Assembly: GCA_009663005.1 (NCBI GenBank)
Contig: VIGQ01000463.1
Span: 1 to 25,000, forward strand
DNA length: 25,000 nucleotides
Direction of reading: 5' to 3'
DNA from: Actinidia chinensis
Taxonomy: Eukaryota; Streptophyta; Magnoliopsida; Ericales; Actinidiaceae
Of the stretch, positions 20,040 to 25,000 are shown piece after piece. The notes below the pieces were generated by a model. It had not been told where the DNA came from and did not search any database. It was given only the letters and a program-made list of their open reading frames with translations. The position numbers were made by a program, and so were the translations under genes. Within the stretch, counting starts at the first letter, position 1, and each line of letters starts with the position of its first letter.

Positions 20040-20139
20040 GGATCAAAACCCGTTAGATCAAACGAGAAAATCCAAGCTCCCAATGGCGCAAGTGGGACAT
20101 CGGAGGTAGAGCTGGAACATAGCCTCGTCAAAGACCATT

Positions 20140-20439
20140 ATGATCGTTGCAAATGCTGGCATTGCTGCAGTGGAAAATAATAGGTTTCCAATCCCGCGCA
20201 CAAGACTCAAGAACTTTTCTCTGGGGAAGTATTGGTTTCCATATTGGAATTCAATTGATGTGGGGGGAAGGGCAAAGGAAACGGGCAGAAAAAAATCTCA
20301 GCCCATGAATCCCGATTATCAGTTTGATTTTAGGGTTGTACCACCTTCAAAACGCTGCGCTGCGACAGATTTCGGTCTCCCTCTTCTTGGCGTGCTGTAT
20401 TGGTTTTGTTGTGGACCTTTTTTGCGGACTGAGGCTTAA
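20140..20439 (+). CDS. Hypothetical open frame, doubtful
   Basis: A 99-codon frame begins ATGATCGTTGCAAATGCTGG and ends TAA. Base composition is more balanced than the surroundings. The first residues (MIVANAGIAAVE) recall the NAG motif of short-chain dehydrogenases, but no Gly-rich cofactor motif or YxxxK follows, so the resemblance is probably chance. The opposite strand over about 20065-20300 is also open and ends in a short Met-led frame (MPAFATIIMVFDEAM...). Either could be a fragment of an exon; neither has clear splice sites. I do not assign a function. Confidence 0.15.
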   Translation: MIVANAGIAAVENNRFPIPRTRLKNFSLGKYWFPYWNSIDVGGRAKETGRKKSQPMNPDYQFDFRVVPPSKRCAATDFGLPLLGVLYWFCCGPFLRTEA

Positions 20440-20452
20440 ATTGAGCTTAAAT

Positions 20453-20491
20453 GGTGGGGGGGGGGGGTGTGGGGGGGGGTGGGTGGGAGGG
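20453..20491 (+). repeat. G-rich tract with quadruplex potential
   Basis: Runs of three to twelve G separated by T or TGT occupy the stretch. It stands between two open frames of opposite strand. The run may be difficult to sequence, so its exact length is uncertain. Confidence 0.85.
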
Positions 20492-20496
20492 CCTGG

Positions 20497-20811
20497 TTAA
20501 CAGGTATGTCTGCCTTTATTATGGAATTCAAGATCGAAGGGTTTTTGTCTGACTTCTGGACTTGTTTTGTTGCCTAACCCTGTGCTGCGATAAGGCGCAC
20601 CAGTAATATGATATACAATTATGATCTGCAATCGCAGAGCATCATTCATCAGAGAGGACGAAAAAAAAACTAGGTGTATCCGTAACAAAATTGGATGCAA
20701 CATAGCCACAATGAGGCCAGAGTTCCCATAGATTGTGTGACCCGCACCGTTTTGATTGGTGTGTAACCGAGGATTGTGCATAGCGGTGTCCTCGTAAACG
20801 TAATCCATCAT
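20497..20811 (-). CDS. Hypothetical open frame, doubtful
   Basis: A 104-codon minus-strand frame starts at an ATGATG pair at its right end and stops just beyond the G tract. Composition looks protein-like, with mixed polar and hydrophobic residues (for example MMDYVYEDTAMHNPRLHTNQ at the N-terminus) and a hydrophobic stretch around residues 33-50. I recognise no domain. It could be a single exon, a remnant of a gene or transposon protein, or chance. No TATA box or splice site was identified. Confidence 0.2.
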   Translation of the reverse strand: MMDYVYEDTAMHNPRLHTNQNGAGHTIYGNSGLIVAMLHPILLRIHLVFFSSSLMNDALRLQIIIVYHITGAPYRSTGLGNKTSPEVRQKPFDLEFHNKGRHTC

Positions 20812-20814
20812 TTA

Positions 20815-22040
20815 ATTTAGGCTAAGTAACTCGCTTAAATTAGCTTATTTCAATTGTTTTTGGATATTAAATAATTTATTTTTGAGTTTTTTTGTCGAAG
20901 GTTCTCCTAATCGATCAAAAGTTTTTACTTTTTTGTCGTCTTGACGATAGGGTACTAAAAATATAAAAATTAAATGGAAAGTGAAAAAAAAAAAGCCACG
21001 TAAATCTTAAATAAAAATATTGTATTTTTAGAGTTCTTGTCTTCAAGAAATCCAAAAAATATAAAATCGAATCAAAGGTTAGGGAAAAACTCACTCAATA
21101 CAAAAAAATTGCAACTAAATACTAAATTAGCCTCAAAAGTGGGTAGTAAACCCAAACTTGGCCTTTATAAGTTTGGCTTCTCAATTGAATCCGATTTGAG
21201 TCTTTTCTGAAATTTCACTGCGATGATTTGTCCACGTCCTCTAATTTTACATAATTTCATAACAATCCCGAAAGAAAATTAAAAATCCAGTGAGTGAGTG
21301 AGTTAGATAGGCACACTGGTTTTGAGTATTGTTGGAGCGATAAAGTTCAGGAGTGAGAAACTAGGCACAAGTAGTTCCATTGAACCTAACCATGGATGGA
21401 GCGACTGGCATGAAGTTGGTTGCCGATTGATTACAATTCAATTACACTAGATTTGGGACCAAGCTAGAAACATTCCAATTTCAGTTTTATTGGGCAGTGA
21501 ATCAAAAAAAACGTTTAGATAAAAACCCTATTTTATTGTTGTCTTTCTTATCCTCACGCTAGAAATAGCACAGTAAAAAGATTCCGAATTTGGAAAAATC
21601 TTGCTAATTTAAAAATGGACTCGAGATGTGTCTCTTACTTTTACTGAACCATGAAAACAGAAACAAAATTTTTGCGTGAATATCGGATATTTAGGACAAC
21701 ATGACTAGCATATCACAAAGCTCTTTTGTGTTAAGCATCTAGTCTTAAATATTTATGGACGCCACATTGTGTATATATATAGTGCCATTATATAGGCACA
21801 AAAATGCAACATAAATTTGAGGTTTTGAATTCATCTTTTTCACCTTGGAAAAATTAGGCTCCCATGATATTTCTGCCCAATATTTTCTCCAACATAAAAC
21901 TATCATCCAGAAAAGCTCAGTCCTGTTCAGAATAAGGCGTACTGGTTGTCAGTCTTTTTGCGGTGATTCTTCTGCTTTTTTATGCAAAAATTCAAATAAC
22001 AACAATTAATTTAGACTCAACCCAACCCAAGAAATAGGCC
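20815..22040. other. AT-rich sequence without recognisable gene
   Basis: Contains a short GTGA repeat (about 21290-21305) and an AT run near 21770. If the minus-strand gene candidate at 22045-23322 is real, the part nearest 22040 would be its 3' untranslated region. Nothing else can be supported. Confidence 0.45.
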
Positions 22041-22044
22041 GAAA

Positions 22045-22449
22045 CTACAGAAAACAATCTGACAGTTGAGACCTAAATTCACCTCTTCTATAGACATCTC
22101 TAGAAACCTCACTCGTTTGGTTAGAACCAGAAAGAGCTTGGGAGGTTTCCAAAATGCCATCTACTTGAAAGTCGAATCTCTGATACAGCAAGCGAGTCGG
22201 AAGACTGAAATTGGAAATTGGATAATCTAGTCCATGGAGATCACAATCTAGAACCCATGTGCAGAATTGATCAGCTAACACCTCTTTTACTCCAAATCCA
22301 CAACACTCGGGGGTACGGGCAAGAGTTTCGTGGGGTGGGAAGCGTTCTGCCTTCCTCCAGACAGCTCTAGAGAGGGTACTCCCTTGCAGGACGCAAGTAC
22401 GAAAGGAACTTGCAACGACTGGGACAGCTTTCTGGAAGGAGTCATTCCT
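22045..22449 (-). CDS. Candidate 3' exon of a minus-strand gene
   Basis: On the minus strand TGATTTCAG, a good plant acceptor, ends at 22450 and is followed by an exon opening AGGAATGACTCC. From that first base one frame stays open for 134 codons to a TAG at 22045, and it is blocked by a stop just upstream of the acceptor, as expected for a spliced exon. A second frame gives an ATG at 22445 and 52 codons ending at 22287 (MTPSRKLSQSLQVPFVLASC at its start). Local GC content is higher than the flanks. I recognise no domain in either frame. Joined to the donor proposed at 23162, the second frame would be used. It could also be a pseudogene or non-coding transcript. Confidence 0.3.
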   Translation of the reverse strand, partial: RNDSFQKAVPVVASSFRTCVLQGSTLSRAVWRKAERFPPHETLARTPECCGFGVKEVLADQFCTWVLDCDLHGLDYPISNFSLPTRLLYQRFDFQVDGILETSQALSGSNQTSEVSRDVYRRGEFRSQLSDCFL

Positions 22450-22666
22450 CTGAAATCACATGGTCATTAATTGTTCTGTCCGTGACATGGCTGAGCTTTG
22501 AACTCAGCTGTGACCAAGGGCGGAGCTAGGATTATAATTTACTATGAAAAATTTTAATGAATTACGAAAAAAATTCTTCATGTACCATGACATGAAGGAA
22601 TTATATGTTTTCCTCTCTTATCTCCTCCATGTGCCATCATAAAAAATTCTTGTTGCAGAGATGTAC

Positions 22667-22835
22667 AAATTTAGGGATTCAAACAGCACAAAACCCAATT
22701 GGGTAATTAAAACCATCAACTCTTGAAACAAAGATAATTACAAGAAAACCCAATCATCAATAGCCTCCCAAATATAGAAATCCAAACAGCAGTATACCCA
22801 ATTTTCTAATTAAAACCTTCAACTCACAAAATCCA
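22667..22835 (+). repeat. Two-copy tandem duplication, period about 103 bp
   Basis: Copy 1 from 22667 and copy 2 from 22770 share AAAT-TAG-AATCCAAACAGCA (with changes), ACCCAATT, TAATTAAAACC and TCAACTC in order. The second half of each unit is more diverged. The duplication lies in the proposed intron of the minus-strand gene. Confidence 0.7.
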
Positions 22836-23161
22836 TTTCATAAAATTGCAAATTGGGTCCTGTGACAGAATTGGGTCCTGTGATAGTAGAGGGCGATCGA
22901 TTGATCGATTTGTTCTTCCCTCTCTCAAATCAACAACTATTGCCCCCATTACTTGAGGATTTATGTGGATCTATTTCACAAAAAATAACAAAATACTATC
23001 CAAAATGCCGCTCGCTTGCGGACAAAGCAACCGACGAATGTTCTCAATGTCAATACCACCTACTTCACCAAATCCAAACAATACTGAATCTCTACTTTCC
23101 TAAACCGGAATTTAAAAAAACCCCAAATCCATAATTTCTGCAACATTCGCATATAAAATAC

Positions 23162-23322
23162 ATAAAAATTTTCCTCAGTGGCAAGGTGCTCGAGGACGAC
23201 CGGCGAGATAAATCGGAGCACCAATTCCGACGCGGCATGCGGCTTAGCGACCGACCTTCGAGCCTTCTAGGGTTTCGCTGAGAGGTGTGACTGTTGAAAC
23301 AGGAGAGACCGAGAGAGAGCAT
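23162..23322 (-). CDS. Candidate first exon with telo-box leader
   Basis: Minus-strand ATG at 23322 opens a 76-codon frame (stop at 23092). The N-terminal part is Ser-, Arg- and Leu-rich with few acidic residues (MLSLGLSCFNSHTSQRNPRR at its start), which is the character of an organelle-targeting presequence. GTATTTTATATGCG on the minus strand gives a plausible donor after 23162; joining it to the acceptor at 22449 keeps frame with the ATGACTCC frame and would make a protein of about 107 residues. The sequence overlaps a CTCTCTCTCGGTCTCTCC stretch and AAACCCTAG, which are more typical of a 5' untranslated leader, so translation may start elsewhere or not at all. Confidence 0.3.
23268..23275 (-). 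promoter_or_regulatory. Telo-box (AAACCCTA)
   Basis: The minus strand reads GCGAAACCCTAGAAGG. The AAACCCTA telo-box is known from leaders and promoters of plant genes for ribosomal proteins and other growth-linked functions. Upstream on the same strand AAGCCCAATT resembles the GCCCA element often paired with it, and a CT-rich stretch lies between, as in many plant leaders. Confidence 0.5.
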
Positions 23323-23455
23323 GAGACTCAGAGAATTGGGCTTGATTTCTTTTTTAGTGACAGAAAGTGCAGTTTAGCCCCTGAGCTGACCGAAATTTAG
23401 AAATCCAATTTTGGTCCGTGTTTCATTTTAGTTTGGGGCATGGGCTTGGTTGAGC

Positions 23456-23497
23456 TGGATTGGATTGGACTGGACTGGACTGGACTGGGATGGGATG
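23456..23497 (+). repeat. GGAYT pentanucleotide microsatellite
   Basis: About eight tandem pentamers run GGATT, GGATT, GGACT four times, then GGGAT variants. The open frame through it reads as repeated Trp-Thr-Gly-Leu-Asp-like residues and is not a gene. Confidence 0.85.
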
Positions 23498-23548
23498 AGA
23501 TCCCCTAGGCTACAGCCCAAAGGAGGCTTTGTAGTGGCTCCGCCCTTG

Positions 23549-23556
23549 GCTGCTAA
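23549..23556 (+). repeat. Left target-site duplication of the right-hand hAT element
   Basis: GCTGCTAA precedes TAGGGATGGCAAT and matches GCTGCTAC at 24854-24861 in seven of eight positions. Confidence 0.8.
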
Positions 23557-24853
23557 TAGGGATGGCAATGGGGCGGGGCGGGGCCGGAGGTTGGTATCAT
23601 CGTTCCCAATCTTCGAGATTTTTTTAATCCCCGACAGGGATTTTGTTATACCCCCATCCCCTCCCCTAACAGGGACTAAGTATCTCAGCCTCGAATCTGA
23701 ACCCCGAAAAAAAATCCTCATCTAAAAATTCAATTTGATCCATGTTTCTTTATTTTGAAAAAAATACAATAAAGTATAAAAAATTTAAAATGGAAAAAAA
23801 ATCTCATATTAGATAAACAAGAACGTTTGTTGTAAAATTGTATTACTCGAGGGTCGTCAGAATATTTTTCTTCGAATCGGAACTGACTACATTTTACGTA
23901 GGAGTGATTATGTCCTCCATGTAAAAAATTAAAGGAATTAATTATCATCCAATACGTGATCGAAGGAGATAATTTTTAATTTTTAATGAATCTCGTCCCA
24001 ATGAAGGTTTTCAATACCCCTAGACTTCAAAATTGGCGAGATGCTAAAACAGCAGACAATAAATAATTTGGATCGGTCATAATTGTGGTGGCTATCATTT
24101 GGCTATCGTACTTATCCTCTCACATAATAGTTTTGTGTCAGATCAAGTACGTTTTAGATATATGGATTGAAGGTAAGGTTGCAACTTGATTCCGAATGTT
24201 GATCTAAAACGTTACGATTTTATATCTTATCAATTCCTATAATTTTTTTCAAAAACGATGGCAATCAAATTCGGCACCCTTGATCGGATCACATTCCGTA
24301 CATCTATGAGCATAATGTCTTAATATGCATGACTCGACGCCAATCATAGCATTTTTTCAAGTAGAACCATCAAATTTTATTAAGAGTGATTATACCTTTT
24401 TTTTTTATGAAAAAATTAAGTGATTTAAATTTCAGACGTACTGATCGAATTAGACAATTGAGCTGAGGAGAGTCTCTTTGAGTTTTTTTCCTTTGTAAAA
24501 CCCTGATTAAATAATTCTCATTCAAAAATGCTATGAAAATATGGTCTCTTATAACTCTCATTTTAAATTATTAATAAAAATAATAATATCTTTGTTCTAA
24601 AAAGTCAACTCCTAAAATTTAAGAATATATCTCATAGAGTTATATTAGGTTGGGGGTACATAGTATTATCGTAATGGTAAAAATGTAAAATAATATAATT
24701 CAAAGTAGTTCGGGACGTCGTTCGGAGTGATGATATAGAAAACTGTCCCAAATTTTTTTTTTATCCCGATTCTTCCGCCCCAACCCCCAAAAAAATCCCA
24801 AAAATTCACTCCGATTGGGATGGGGAGCGGTGCGTGAGAAATTGCCATCTCTA
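23557..24853. mobile_element. Non-autonomous hAT transposon, 1.3 kb, GC-rich ends
   Basis: TAGGGATGGCAAT (23557-23569) and ATTGCCATCTCTA (24841-24853) are inverted repeats matching in 12 of 13 positions, flanked by an 8-bp duplication. Both agree with the hAT superfamily. Next to the left end is GGGGCGGGGCGGGG and a series of CCCC/GGGG words; near the right end are CCGCCCCAACCCCC and GGGATGGGGAGCGG. The roughly 1-kb centre is AT-rich with no transposase frame. The relic at 1866-2333 shares the same termini and GC character. It inserted directly beside the GGCGGAGC motif at 23536-23550. Confidence 0.85.
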
Positions 24854-24861
24854 GCTGCTAC
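24854..24861 (+). repeat. Right target-site duplication of the right-hand hAT element
   Basis: GCTGCTAC follows the right terminal repeat and pairs with GCTGCTAA at 23549-23556. Confidence 0.8.
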
Positions 24862-25000
24862 AATAATGCGTAATTTTTACTATAAAAATAAATAATTTAC
24901 ATGTATGGTATATACAAAAATTGAGTAGTATATATTATAACTTTCTCCGTAATGTCATTTTCAATAAGCAATTTGCCAAAAGTTCAATTACAACAAATAC

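Larger units (their letters stand above)
22513..23550. mobile_element. Possible element bounded by inverted GGCGGAGC ends
   Basis: ACCAAGGGCGGAGCTA (22513-22528) and, inverted, GCCAAGGGCGGAGCC (from 23550 leftwards) form a pair. GGCGGAGC-type ends occur on plant non-autonomous hAT-like elements and resemble the ends at 2750-2920. The flanks GCTGTGAC and GCTGCTAA agree in five of eight bases, a weak duplication. If real, the element would enclose the leader and first exon of the candidate gene. The two ends may instead belong to separate small elements. Confidence 0.3.

Noticed and set aside
20140..20180. Short-chain dehydrogenase fragment, from the NAG-like residues MIVANAGIAAVE
   Set aside because: No Gly-rich nucleotide-binding motif precedes and no YxxxK follows; the rest of the frame does not resemble the family.
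23428..23725. Overlapping ~95-codon frames on both strands
   Set aside because: They cross a pentanucleotide repeat and the GC-rich end of the hAT element, both of which lower stop-codon frequency.

Overview
This window looks like a gene-poor, transposon-dense stretch of a flowering-plant nuclear genome, probably a eudicot. It is strongly AT-rich, has long homopolymer and AT tracts, and has no bacterial-style operons or ribosome-binding sites. It carries plant transposon signatures: hAT ends with 8-bp duplications, Mutator-like long inverted repeats with 9-bp duplications, and solo LTRs of Ty3/Gypsy type. I cannot name the species. I find no confident complete protein-coding gene, no tRNA or rRNA, no transposase or reverse transcriptase, and no CRISPR array.

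Layout. 1-780: a divergent inverted-repeat pair and a promoter-like ACGT/TATA cluster. 1866-2333: a GC-ended hAT-like relic around an (AT)n tract. 2750-2920: a small MITE-like element. 3167-5132: a non-autonomous hAT element whose two subterminal arms are packed with GGCACG-type motifs. 5202-6415: a foldback Mutator-like element with ~450-bp arms, beginning only 61 bp after the end of the hAT-element duplication. 6425-9291: AT-rich sequence with no gene. 9301-11002: a second long-inverted-repeat element. 11461-11912: a Tourist-like MITE. 12685-15901: a third long-inverted-repeat element with a solo LTR (about 13421-15212) nested in it. 16098-18685: a second, larger solo LTR with an exact 5-bp duplication. 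18691-22040: mostly unassigned, with a short patch of balanced composition at 20040-20811. 22045-23322: the best candidate for a real gene, on the minus strand, with a telo-box in its leader. 23557-24853: another non-autonomous hAT element of the same GC-ended family as the relic at 1866.

How the parts relate. Most of the window can be explained by successive insertions. The hAT and Mutator-like duplications each carry one mismatch or more and both long elements are degraded, whereas the 16098-18685 LTR has an exact duplication; this suggests, as inference, that the LTR is the younger arrival. Three separate elements can fold into hairpins with arms of several hundred bases and are candidate small-RNA sources. 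No novel multi-gene system is visible. The most interesting items are the foldback element with three ACGT-cored palindromes per arm, the hAT element whose subterminal motifs run in the same direction at both ends, and the small telo-box gene candidate enclosed by inverted GGCGGAGC motifs.
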